64,000 nt of DNA from Eurosta solidaginis (taxonomy: Eukaryota; Arthropoda; Insecta; Diptera; Tephritidae). The stretch lies in contig NC_090322.1 of assembly GCF_040869045.1 (NCBI RefSeq), positions 185,131,477-185,195,476 of the forward strand. Direction: 5' to 3'. This document shows, one piece after another, positions 10,900 through 22,430 of this stretch (position 1 is the first letter of the stretch; every line of letters starts with the position of its first letter). Both the position numbers and the translations under genes were made by a program. The notes beneath the pieces were generated by a model. The model made no database searches, had not been told where the DNA came from, and saw nothing but the letters and a program-made list of their open reading frames with translations.

Positions 10900-11800
10900 G
10901 CCATTCGTTTCGAAATATTTTGTTCTCTTGGCACTTGGGGGAGATATCATAAGGGGGCCCCGGAAATATCCCCAACAGCTGCACTGTATGCCATTCTGCA
11001 CATTTTACCTAACAACGGCAACGAGACGCAGTGCCTTCGATACAGCTCGAGCGCAGACCATACGTCAATATTGGTATAGGGTCGTCAATTACTGGACGAA
11101 CAGACTACCTAATTCCGCACCTCCGATTTGAAGGAGGTCTTACAGCCACATTAAAGGTAGTTGGTTGACACAAGGATGCCCAAATGGCAGACAAGACGAT
11201 GTACGCGTAAACCGATGGTTATAAAGTAAAGGAAGGAGTAGGGTGCTGATCCGATAATATAAAAATCCTATAATCTGCCAGATCACTGCAGTGCTCTTCA
11301 GGTGGAAGTAGTAGCCCTAACCAAAGTAAGTAAGAAAACTGGAAGAAAATAGCTAAAACTACAGCCGCATCAATGTTTATGTTAACAGCCAAGCAGCAAC
11401 TAAAGCTATACTCTCTCGTAGCACAACATCTTAAACTGTATTGGAGTGTAAGCAATCCATGGAAAGAATGGAGATAGGGACAAATATACATCTATATTGA
11501 GCTCCTAGGCATATGGGAATAGATGAAAATGAAAAGGCGGATTAGCTAGCTAATAACGGCGCACCTTCGAAGCTTGTTCCATAGACGCTCCAATCAGATT
11601 GGCGAGCTTAAAAGAAGGCGAGAGCTGGACACGATAGACTAAATAGTAAGGGCGTGAAACCAAGCGTGGGGCTGAAACGTGTCGAAGTTGATATGTAAAC
11701 ATATTTTGTGCTCCTGCCCTGCACTTGCCTAGCTAAGACTCCAGCTATAAGGAGGTATATATATCTATTAGATCTACAAGCAGCATGTAGCATAGGTCCT
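10900..11800 (+). pseudogene. Decayed LINE ORF2 fragment with RNase H domain
   Basis: Several frames carry ordered remnants of a non-LTR retrotransposon. ISPTAALYAILHILP (about 10,960-11,010) matches the linker before RNase H. A frame near 11,365-11,410 reads INVYVNSQAATKAI, the RNase H strand with 'DSQAA.KAL' (the D is N here). Near 11,490-11,560 the order HLY-stop-APRHMGIDENEKAD matches 'WVPGHMGI.GNEKADELA'. Stops and frame changes are frequent, so the copy is dead. RNase H places it in the I/LOA/R1-like group of LINEs rather than Jockey; the exact clade is not resolved. Confidence 0.65.
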
Positions 11801-12165
11801 AGAAAGTTTCTAGTATTTGCTAAGAGGACGGAGTTATTTTATAATATAGGTGCTGAGTTTTGATAGGGGTTTTAGTTAGAACTTCCCGGTCCGCAAAATT
11901 TCACATAGACTAGATGTGTCCATGGTGTACATATTTTCAATAATTAATACATAATACAAACTTTACCCGCTTAGACTGTGTTGGGTTATAACGGGCACGC
12001 TAGGACAACCACAAAAAGCAATATGAGTATAATAACATATGACAGGCAATTAATAAGATTAGTGTTAACTTTCAAAGTTTACATGCATACAAAGGCAAAA
12101 ATAAAAACAAAATATTTGAATATTTCATATTACAGAGATGGGGACGCTAACAAGAATTCGCCTAG

Positions 12166-13320
12166 TTATACCTCTCATGAACATGAAATGGTATATTAAC
12201 TTTGGTCCGATATTTGTAGCGTTAAGAAATATAGAAGATAGACTCACCATTAAGTATACCGAATTGATCAGGACGACGAACTGAGTTGATATAGCCATGT
12301 CCCTCTGTCCGTCCGTCTGTCCGTTTGAACGCAAACTATTCCCTCAAATTGTGAGATATCTCAATGAAATTTGGCACAAGGATGTATCTTTGTATTATAG
12401 TAGCCATTTGTCGGATCCGGTAGGATCGGACTACTATAACATATATCTCCCATACAACCGATCGTTAAGATAAGACGATTTTGGTCATTCCTGCCGCAAT
12501 TTAGAAAGTATAAACGTGAAACTCGGTGCTATATATTCTAATATATCATAGAAGATATCCTGAAAAAATCACTTTGATCGGAGCTATATATAGATATATC
12601 CCATACAACCGATCGTTCAGATAGAAAGATTTTTGGCCATTTCTCCCTTAATTTCCAATATAAAAACGTTAAACTTGGTGATATTTATTCTAATATATCA
12701 TAGAAGATTTCATGAAAAAATCATTTCGGTCGGAGCTATATATAATATATATCCCATACAACCGATCGTTCAGATAGAAAGGTTTTAAGACATTTCTCCT
12801 TTAATTTCCAATATAAAAACGTTAAACTTGGTGATATTTATTCTAATATATCATAGAAAATTTCCTGAAAAAATCACTTTGATCGGAGCTATATGTATAT
12901 AGTATATACCTATCCCATACAACCGATCGTTCAGATAGAAAGATTTTTGGCCATTTCTCCCTTAGCTACCAATATAAAAACGCAAACTAGTCCCTCAAAT
13001 TTTGAGATATCTCAATGAAATTATGCAGAAGGCTGTATTTTTGTATTATATTAGACATTTGTCGGATCCGGTAGGATCGGACCACTATAAGATATATCTC
13101 CCATACAACCGATCGCTTAGATAAGACGATTTTGGTCATCCCTGCCGCAATTTAGAAAGTATAAACGTGAAACTTAGTGATATATATTCTAATATATCAT
13201 AGAAGATTTTCTGTAAAAATCATTTCGATCAGAGATATTTACATATATTATATATCCCATACAACCGATAGTTCAGATAAGGGGGTTTTTTGCCATTTTT
13301 TTATATTTATCTTAAAATCG
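12166..13320 (+). mobile_element. DINE-like element, family B, copy 1 (3'-truncated)
   Basis: It begins TTATACCTCTCATGAACATG and continues through AGCCATGTCCCTCTG and a CCGTCCGTCTGTCCG tract to a 150-190-bp minisatellite. Units share CCCATACAACCGATCG, seen at about 12,449, 12,600, 12,754, 12,914, 13,100 and 13,256, together with TTCTAATATATCATAGAAGA. The layout (terminal mini-palindrome, CCGTCC tract, tandem core) parallels family A, but the sequence differs. A second copy with the opposite orientation lies at 36,808-37,715. The hairpin end seen there is absent here, so this copy is truncated. Confidence 0.7.
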
Positions 13321-13929
13321 TTTAGGTATGTACATCTGTTCACTATATTTTTCTTATATTATACAGTGCATTATTTGGAGATTACGAATGAGACAAAATG
13401 TTCTACTAATAATAACACTGTTGCTCAACTGAAGCTCTATATTTAAGACGAAACAATGCTGTGGTATTGGACTTGAGTACCTTGGACACAGAGTGGGTAT
13501 ATTGCGTTCAATCAAAATTCGCTGGGTTTTAGCTAAATTTTTCCTAAAACGTAAAGTTTTTACTGTAGAAAAGTCTTGCTACAATATGGCTTCAAACATC
13601 AGTTATCAGTGCTTTTTAGTGAAACATGAGCAAACCCATCAACAGAAAGTAAGCAATAATAGTAAGATCTGGGCCTACTACCTACGTTAAAAAATTTCCG
13701 ATAGCATTCTTTCAGAACGGATCGGTAGCAAAGGATACATTATTATATAACTATATATATCCTCCATTATGATGGTCAATATAAACACGTTTATAAGAAA
13801 ATCAATTGACGATAATTGAAAATAAATATAAATAAAAAAAAATTTTTTGCTCCAAATAGGTTAGGGCAAACTCAATGTGTCCATAGTGTTACCAGAATTT
13901 GATTAAAAACCAACGTTGAAACCCTTAAT
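13321..13929. other. No feature seen
   Basis: AT-rich DNA with short frames only. A 65-codon frame at 13,493-13,690 has no family I recognise. Confidence 0.4.
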
Positions 13930-14340
13930 TAAGTACCAGGACTTATATTATAAAAATAAATTAACATCATCCTCTAACCAAATTCTGCAAGTTGTCTTGG
14001 ATCCAGCCCAATTTCTGCAACTCGTGTATCCTTTCTGCCTCTGCAAAACGGATTGGGATATTTGCCGTATGTGCATCGGGTGCTCCACCCTCATGTGCCA
14101 ACATATCAGGCTTTTCGTTTCCATATATTTTCTTATCACTGGGAACCCAGTATAGACGTACACTCCGTCCCGCGTAAATTTGTTCTAGTTTTTGCACTCC
14201 ATAACATTTCTGCTTAAAGTGATTTCTTTATCGCCTGGCTGTCAATATAGATATTGACGCTACTTCAACTTAATCACGATTTCTTCGAAATTTCTGCTGC
14301 TTTCATTACGGTTAGAAGTTTCGCTTCACCAGCCTATAGG
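13930..14340 (-). pseudogene. LINE RNase H fragment
   Basis: On the minus strand, near 14,250, one frame reads VNIYIDSQAIKKSL. A following frame (14,197-13,967) reads VRLYWVPSDKKIYGNEKPDM. These are the RNase H landmarks 'YIDSQAAIKAL' and 'WVPGH..I.GNEKADELA' with the GH changed to SD. Stops and a frame change separate the parts. This is a second decayed RNase H-bearing LINE, diverged from the copy at 10,900-11,800 and in the opposite orientation. Confidence 0.65.
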
Positions 14341-15659
14341 ATCTACTTATGTTTGGTTAACAGAACGAACTTTTGTAGTTCCCCTCTTACATTACTTATC
14401 ACTGATGAATGCTCTTAACTTCTCGGTTGTCATCATAATGATGTTAGATCGTTTTCAATTATATTCAAGCAACTCCAAAAGCGATTTCAACAAATTTTCA
14501 GCAAAATTTTGATAAACGACGCGAAGTATGTAAATCCCATACTTAAGAAAATGAAAAGTATAAGGGATACAATTCAGGGGCGGGCAAGCCCAAGGAAAGG
14601 CACATATGGAATACTTTATTCTACATAGAATAGCAAAACGGGAAGAAAATTAAGAGAAACACATCAAAATAAACCTTTAGTGACATTATGTGGTCTTCTA
14701 GTCTCATCTCAATTCTCTATTCCAGTAGCTTCGTCTAAATAGATGTGAAAGAAATTGAATTTTCCCAAGACAATAGAAAATTTAAGTATCAAACTATTGG
14801 AGGAAAAGCCTTTGATTCAAAGAACCTCGTATGCCCACCGCTTTTATACAGCACAACCACGGAATGTTCCACTCTCAAACTCCTTATTTTCAGCTTTCAC
14901 ACGCATAAATAGATTAAGCGGCATGGCAACATATGACGTCGCATCGAATGTCGCATCACATCACTTCAGCTGCCAAAGAGTAATCATAAATTTTGATGCA
15001 CAAAAATTAATATTGAATGCATTTCAAGATGAAAATTATTGCTTGTTAGCGGAAAGGGGTCTCTTCATTCAATGCCTTAACTTAGTGCTGCTAAGGCGAT
15101 GCGCTGATTTATTTTGTTTTCGGTGCTTTTCACATCATCTCAACATTTCGGGAGACATCTTGTTTTTTGACTTTTTTTAGATATTTAGTGAGTGCCTACA
15201 TATACATACATATATATGTAGTGTTTTGATAATGAACTTGAAAATAATCTTTTACGAGATGAGATTTTTATGTTTCGGTTTTTTTTTTTAATTTAATTTG
15301 TTTAATTTTTCGTCATTAATTATAATGTAATTTTTTTTATATTTATTTTGGGCCAACTTCTTGTTAACAATTGTAATTATTTGGAGCTTTTCGGCCGATA
15401 AAATAAAGACAAAACACAAGGTTTCTCTTTTCCTCCTACGCGTTTCGATGAAATTTTTTCATCTTTGTAATTTTTTTTTCTCATAACAAAAGATTGATTT
15501 CGTTAGCTTAATGTGAAAATGTGCTAAGTCACTTTTTACGAATTTTACAGGAGACGAAAAAAACTGAATACTTTTTGAAATAACCTTTTTTTCAAAACTG
15601 TGAATTAGAATACCTTAGTTGCAATACTTTGGAGTGTAGGAGCTTTGAAAAAGATAAAT
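14341..15659. other. Intergenic stretch with an orphan open frame
   Basis: An open frame spans 14,755-15,180 but lacks an ATG at its start and has no motif I recognise. The remainder is AT-rich with poly-T runs near 15,280-15,300 and 15,470. Confidence 0.35.
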
Positions 15660-15879
15660 AACAAGTAAGGAAGGTTAAGTTCGGGTGTAACCGAACATTA
15701 CATACTCAGTTGAGAGCTATGGTGACAACATAAGGGAAAATAACCATGTAGGAAAATGAACCGAGGGAAACCCTGGAATGTGTTTGTATGACATGTGTAT
15801 CAAATGAAAGGCATTAAAGAGTATTTTATGAGGGAGTGGGCCATAGTTCTATAGGTGGACGCCATTTAGGGATATAGCC

Positions 15880-17060
15880 ATAAAGGTGGATCAGGTTGAC
15901 TCTAGAATGCGTTTGTACGATATGGGTATCAAATGAAAGGTGTTAATGAGTATTTTAAAAGGGAGTAATGCTTAGTTCCACAGGTAGACGCCGTTTCGAG
16001 ATATCGCCACAAAGGTGGACCAGGTGTGACCCTAGAATTTGTTTGTACAATATTGGTATCAAAAGAAAGGTGTTAATGAGTATTTTAAAAGGGAGTGATG
16101 CTTAGTTCCACAGGTGGACGCCGTTTCGAGATATCGCCATAAAGGTGGACCAGGTGTGACCCTAGAATGCGTTTGTACAATATGGGTATCAAACGAAAGA
16201 TGTTAATGAGTATTTTAAAAGGGAGTAATCCTTAGTTCCATAGGTGGACGTCGTTTCGAGATATCGCCATAAAGGTGGACCAGGGGTGACCCTAGAATTT
16301 GTTTGTACAATATGGGTATCAAAAGAAAGGTGTTAATGAGTATTTTAAAAGGGAGTGATGCTTAGTTCCAGAGGTGGACACCGTTTCGAGATATCGCCAT
16401 AAAGGTGGACCAGGTGTGACCCTAGAATTTGTTTGTACGATATGGGTATCAAATTAAAGGTATTAATGAGGGTTTCAAAAGGGAGAGGTGGTAGTTGTAT
16501 AGGTGGTCGCCTTTTCGAGATATCGCCATAAAGGTGGACCAGGGGTGACTCTAGAATGCGTTTGTACGATATGGGTATCAAATGAAAGGTGTTAAAGAGT
16601 ATTTTATGAGGGAGTGGGCCATAGTTCTATAGGTGGACGCCATTTAGGGATATAGCAATAAAGGTTGATCAGGGTTGACTCTAGAATGCGTTTGTACGAT
16701 ATGGGTATCAAATGAAAGGTGTTAATGAGTATTTTAAAAGGGAGTAATCCTTAGTTCCATAGGTGGACGCCGTTTCGAGATACCGCCATAAAGGTGGACC
16801 AGGGGTGACCCTAGAATTTGTTTGTACAATATGGGTATCAAAAGAAAGGTGTTAATGAGTATTTTAAAAGGGAGTGGGCCTTAGTTCTATAGGTGGACGC
16901 GGTTTCGAAATATCGCCATAAAGGTGGACCAGGGTGACTCTAGAATGTGTTTGTACGATATGGGTATCAAATTAAAGGTATTAATGAGAGTTTTAAAAGG
17001 GAGTGGTGGTAGATGTATATGTGAAGGCGTTTTCCAGATCGCGACCAAAATGTGGACCAG
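15880..17060 (-). repeat. 130-bp minisatellite inside family A copy 3
   Basis: About nine units of roughly 130 bp, reverse-complementary to the array at 1,481-2,880. Repeated landmarks are GAGATATCGCCATAAAGGTG, TTTGTACAATATGGGTATC and GAGTATTTTAAAAGGGAG. The outer units nearest the hairpin end are the most diverged. Confidence 0.9.
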
Positions 17061-17460
17061 GGTGACACAGAACATCATCTGTTGAATACCGCTAATTTAT
17101 TTATATATGTAATACCTGCCAAGATTTTAAGGGTTTTTTATTTCGCCCTGCGGAACTTTTTCATTTTCTTCTACTTAATATGGTAGGTGTCACAACCATT
17201 TTATAAAGTTTTTTCTAAAGTTATATTTCGTGTCAATAAACCAATCCAATTACCTCACCATGTTTCATCCCTTTTTTCGTATTTGGTATAGAATTATGGC
17301 ATTTTTTTCATTTTTCGTAATTTTCGATATCGAAAAAGTGGGCGTGGTCATTGTCGGATTTCGTTCATTTTTCATACCAAAATAAAGTGAGTTCAAGTAA
17401 GTACGTGAACTAAGTTCATTAAAGATATGTCGATTTTTGCTCAAGTTATCGTGTTAACGG

Positions 17461-18982
17461 CCATGCGGAAGGACAGACGAAAGACTGTGTATAAAAACTG
17501 GGCGTGGCATAAACCGATTTCGCCCGTTTTCACAGAAACCAGTTAACATCATAAAATCTATGCCCCTACCAAATTTCAAAAGGATTGGTTAATTTTTGTT
17601 TGACTTATGGCGTTAAAAGTATCCTAGACAAATTTAATGAAAAAGGGCGGAGCCAGGTCCATTTTGAAATTTTCTTTTATTTTTATATTTTGTTGCACCA
17701 TGTCATTACTGGAGTTGAATGTTGACATAATTTACTTATATAATGTAAAGATATTAAATTTTTTGTTAAAATTTTACTTTAAAAAAAATTTTTTTTTTAA
17801 GTGGGCGTGGTCCTTCTCCGATTTTGCTAATTTTTATTAGGCGTACATATAGTAATAGGAGTAACGTCCCTGCCAAATTTCATTATGATATCTTCAACGA
17901 CTGACAAATTACAGCTTGCAAAATTTTAAATTAAGTTCTTTTAAAAGTGGGCGGTGCCACGTCCATTGTCCAAAACTTTACTAATTTTCTATTCTGCGTC
18001 ATAAATTCAACTCATCTACCAAGTGTCGTCGCTTTATCTGTCTTTGGTAATGAATTATCGCACTTTCTCGGTTTTACGAAATTTTCGATATCGAAAAAGT
18101 GGGCGTGGTTATAGTCCGATATTGTTCATTTTAAATAGTGATCTGAGATGAGTGCTCAGGAAACTACATACCAAATTTCATCAAGTTACCTCAAAATTTA
18201 CTCAAGTTATCGTGTTAACGGCCATGCGGAAGGACAGACGGACGACTGTGTATAAAAACTGGGCGTGGCATCAACCGATTTCGCCCGTTTTCACAGAAAA
18301 TAGTTAGCATCATAAAATCTATGCCCCTACCAAATTTCAAAAGGATTGGTTAATTTTTGTTCGACTTATGGCGTTAGAAGTATCCTAGACAAATTAAATG
18401 AAAAAGGGCGGAGCCACGCCCATTTTGAAATTTTCTTTTATTTTTGTATTTTGTTGCACCATGTCATTACTGGAGTTGAATGTTGACATAATTTACTTAT
18501 ATACTGTAAAGATATTAAATTTTTTGTTAAAATTTTGCTTTAAAAAAAATTTTTTTTTAAAAGTGGGCGTGGTCCTTCTCCGATTTTGCTAATTTTTATT
18601 AGGTGTACATATAGTAATAGGGGTAACGTCCCTGCCAAATTTCATCATGATATCTTCAACGGCTGACAAATTACAGCTTGCAAAAATTATAAATTACCTT
18701 CTTTTAAAAGTGGGCGGTGCCACGCCCATTGTCCAAAATTTTACTAATTTTCTATTCTGCGTCATAAATTCAACTCATCTACCAAGTTTCGTCGCTTTAT
18801 CTGTCTTTGGTAATGAATTATCGCACTTTTTCGGTTTTACGAAATTTTCGATATCGAAAAAGTGGGCGTGGTTATAGTCCGATATCGTTCATTTTAAATA
18901 GCGATCTGAGATGAGTGCTCAGGAACCTACGTACCAAATTTCATCAAGTTACCTCAAAATTTACTCAAGTTATCGTGTTAAC
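17461..18982 (-). repeat. Internal 761-bp tandem duplication of the family A core
   Basis: The segment from CCATGCGGAAGGACAGACG (17,461) recurs from 18,222, with near-identical order of blocks: GGGCGGAGCCA at about 17,645 and 18,405, and AAGTGGGCGGTGCCACG at about 17,943 and 18,708. Single-copy relatives at 57,421-59,527 show the ancestral arrangement, so this copy gained one extra unit. Confidence 0.85.
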
Positions 18983-19157
18983 GGACGGACGGACGGACGG
19001 ACGGGCGGGCATGGCTCAATCAAATTTTTTTTTCGATCCTGATTATTTTGATATATGGAAGTCTATATCTATCTCGATTCCTTTATATATGTACAACCAA
19101 CCGTTATCCAATCAAACTTAATATACTCTGTGAGCTCTGCTCAACTGAGTATAAAAA

Positions 19158-20231
19158 TCATGTATGCTAACCCAGCAGCTATTTTATAAGTTTTTCCGAA
19201 ATAATAATGGCTCGATAGAAGACAAAACGTGAAATTTAATTTAGTAACGAAGACGGAAAATCCTTGCAATAAACTGTGAATTGTTCAATTAAGAAGTTGA
19301 ATCGGCCTACATCCTCAATATTGAAAATAACTATGCATTTCGTGCAATAAACCGAAAGGCGAGAGGTGCAACATTTGTAGTGTCGTTGGCGCATATGGGT
19401 GCTCTTGATCTGACCATTGTCAATCAAGACTCTTTTAAGACATTGTATTTATAATGTTATGTTCAATTAAGAGAGCCGATAAAAACGTATCTGAAGGCTA
19501 GGTTTTCAATTGACCATTGACTGTCGTTATTATTACAATATAATCTTTTTTGTTAAGCCACATCTCACCACATAATCAGTATGTTAAAATCTGGGCTCCC
19601 TCCGTGCACCAGAGTTGCTTCTCGTTATCCTCATGAAACCGCCCATCGAAGAAAATCCATCATAAAAAAAAGTAGTTATGCTGTATCTGCCGAAAAAATG
19701 AACAAACTACCCAAATATACGAAATACTTTGTCTTAATGATTTTCGAGAAGAAATATTCTTCTAATGTGTTGTCACTAAAATCTACAGATCTTTCGCGCA
19801 GTAACAATTTAAGTTATATGATTGTAAGAGAAAACCTCATTTTAATTTCGGAACCATTGCTCACTTGTCAGCTAATGTATAGATTGCAATAAATATATAG
19901 ATGAATCTAAAATGCCGTCAGTGTTGGGGATCATTGAGATGACCCTCGGCTAACCGGGTGGACATTTCCCAATCCTACTCGTTCTCTGGGGTTTCATAGT
20001 GCAGTGAGCTACCGGGAATGATTGGCCAGTGAAAATATGTCAAGTATATGTACACACTGCATCTCGAGGATCAACCAATAACTCTGATATACGAGCCACC
20101 AACTTTTAAGCTCCTTTTTGCACATTTATATCAACTTCCACAAGGCAGACTGAGACAGATGCTTTGTACAGAGAGTTGGCTCTTTTGCAGCAAAACGAAG
20201 TCGTTTAAGAATAATTGAAGTGCGAAAAGGT
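19158..20231. other. Intergenic stretch; no gene recognised
   Basis: A 103-codon frame at 19,581-19,892 shows no motif I recognise. The rest is non-repetitive at this resolution. Confidence 0.4.
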
Positions 20232-22424
20232 CTGAAACTAGCTGATTGCATTCTGCTCAAAACAATTATAATCGATCTACATTGCTTGATCGAAGTCAGT
20301 AAGTATCTTGCAGTTAATGTAATAGCGGCAAAGACTTTCTATAAATACTTTGGAGAAATCGCGGTCCTCTAGCCACACAAGCACTTTGGGGTACTAGCCC
20401 CACTGCGGCTGAAACAGTTTTTTATGTTTTCCTGAAAAATTTCTGGCGTTGGTCCCGAAAGCACTCTTCAAATCGTGGTGAAATCAACCCGAAAACGATC
20501 ACGAAATTGTTCCTAAATTATATATATATTATAGTTATAGAAATGTTCCTAAAATATTCTCGACATGATCGCAAACAAGTGTAAAAGTAAACCCGAAATG
20601 GTCCCGAAATAATTTCGAAATCGTCTCAAAATATTTAAAAAGTAAAACTCGAAAACAGTATCTCAAAAAAAAGAAGATAATCTAACATATAAAATTATTC
20701 TGCCACGGTTTTAGAGGCTCAACCCCTCCGAAACGGCTGAACCCATTCTCATGAAATTTTGTGAGCATATTGGGTAGATCAGAGAATCGGTCAACGTCTA
20801 CCTTTTTTTTCGCTACGTGCCTAGGGTCTTGAGATCAAAACGCGGACCCGGGTACCCCTAGAATGTATTTATACAATATGGATTTCAAATGAATGCTGTT
20901 GATGAGTGCTATAGTACAGGATAATTTTCATACCCCTGGGTGATTAGGGTCTCGAGATATATGCCAAAACGTGGATCCGGGTACCCCTAGAATGTGTTTA
21001 TATAATATAGATATCAAATGAAAGCTGTTGATGAGTGCTATAGTACAGGATAATTTTCATACAAATGGGATATGGATATCAAATGAAAGCTGTTGATGAG
21101 TCTATAGTACAGGATAATTTTCATACAACTGGGTGACTAAGGTCTGGAGATATAGGCCAAAACGTGGACCCGGGTACCCCTAGAATGTATTTAAACAATA
21201 TGGATATCAAATGAAAGCTGTTCATGAGTTCTATAGTCCAGGATAATTTTCATACAACTGGGAGGCTGGGGTCTCGAGATATAGCCCAAAACGTGGACCC
21301 GGGTACGTCTAAAATGTGTTTATACAATATGGATTTCAAATGAATGCTGTTGATGAGTGCTATAGTACAGGTTAATTTTCATACCCCTGGGGGATTAGGG
21401 TCTCGAGATATATGCCAAAACGTGGACCCGGGTACCCCTAGAATGTGTTTATATAATATAGATATCAAATGAAAGCTGTTGATGAGTGCTATAGTACAGG
21501 ATAATTTTCATACAAATGGGAGGCTATGGTCTCGAGTAATAGCCCAAAACGTGGACCCGGGTACCCCTAGAATTTCTTTATACAATATGGATATCAAATG
21601 AAAGCTGTTGATGAGTCTATAGTACAGGATAATTTTCATACAACTGGGTGACTAGGGTCTGGAGATATAGGCCAAAACGTGGACCCGGGTACCCCTAGAA
21701 TGTGTTTATACAATTCGGATAACAAATGAATGCTATTGAGGAGTGATTTTGTAGAGATAATTTGCATACCCCTGGGTGACTAGGGTCTGGAGATATAGGC
21801 CAAACGTGGGCTCGTGAACGCCTAGACAATGTTTTTATATTGTGGGTATCAAATTGAAGCTGTTGATGAGTGCTTTAGTACAGGGTAGTTTTCATACCTA
21901 TTGGTGACTAGGGTCTCGAGATATAGGCAAAAACTTGGATCAAGGTAACACTAGGATGTGTTTTTACATTATGGGTATCAAATTGAAGCTGCTGATGTGT
22001 GCTTTAGTACGGAGTAAATTTTACACCGCTGGGTGACTAGGGTCTCGAGATATAGGCCAAAAGATGGACGCGGATAACCTAGAATGTATGTGTATTATGG
22101 ATATCCTAGGGTCTCGAAATATAGGCCAAAAGATGGACACGGATAACCTAGAATGTATGTGTATTATGGATATCCTAGGGTCTCGAAATATAGGCCAACA
22201 CGTGGACCCGGATACCCCCAGAATATGTGTGTAATATGAGTGTCGAATAAAAGCTGTTGCTGAGAGCTTTGAAGTAATTTTCATTGTGATATTAAATTTA
22301 GTCCCATCAACCTGGCAAAACTGATAAATATGCATGCGAAGCCGAAATAAAGACATGAATTAATAATACCCACATACCTCTTTATATACGTCCTATTCGA
22401 TTTGCCTGAAATTAGGTATTATTG
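20232..22424 (+). repeat. Segmental duplication, copy 1
   Basis: From CTGAAACTAGCTGATTG (20,232) the sequence matches that from 23,982 almost base for base through about 430 bp of flank. It then continues through a Helitron-like element to GCCTGAAATTAGGTAT (about 22,424 versus 25,617). Because the flank travels with the element, this is duplication of a DNA segment and not two independent insertions. Copy 1 carries about four extra minisatellite units and a short insertion with TATATATATATTATAG near 20,520. Confidence 0.8.
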
Positions 22425-22430
22425 CTAATA
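20681..22430 (+). mobile_element. Helitron-like element, minisatellite family, copy 1 (3' end missing)
   Basis: It begins TCTAACATATAAAATTATTC, followed by the CCGAAACGGCTGAACCCATT block that is widespread near the 5' ends of insect Helitron-like elements (as recalled). About 12 tandem units of 70-131 bp follow, sharing GTGGACCCGGGTACCCCTAG, CAATATGGATATCAAATG and GGTCTCGAGATATAGGCC. The CTAG-terminated 3' end seen in copies 2 and 3 is absent; similarity stops near 22,424. There is no coding capacity. Confidence 0.75.

Larger units (their letters stand above)
15660..19157 (-). mobile_element. DINE-like element, family A, copy 3 (both ends present)
   Basis: This is the most complete family A copy. 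Its right end (the minus-strand start, about 19,120-19,157) has CTCAACTGAGTATAAAA. Its left end has AACAAGTAAGGAAGG, the hairpin GTTCGG-GTGTAA-CCGAAC and ATACTCAGTTGAGAGCT. The ATACTCAGTTGAG motif near the hairpin end and the CTCAACTGAGTAT at the other end are inverted copies. Between them are a 130-bp minisatellite, conserved blocks rich in GGGCGTGG and a 761-bp duplication. The ends fit a Helentron-derived DINE/HINE plan. No replication protein is encoded, so mobility would depend on a partner. Confidence 0.8.

Noticed and set aside
14755..15180. 141-codon open frame
   Set aside because: It has no ATG at its start, no recognisable motif, and no splice or promoter context; the length is within chance for the window.
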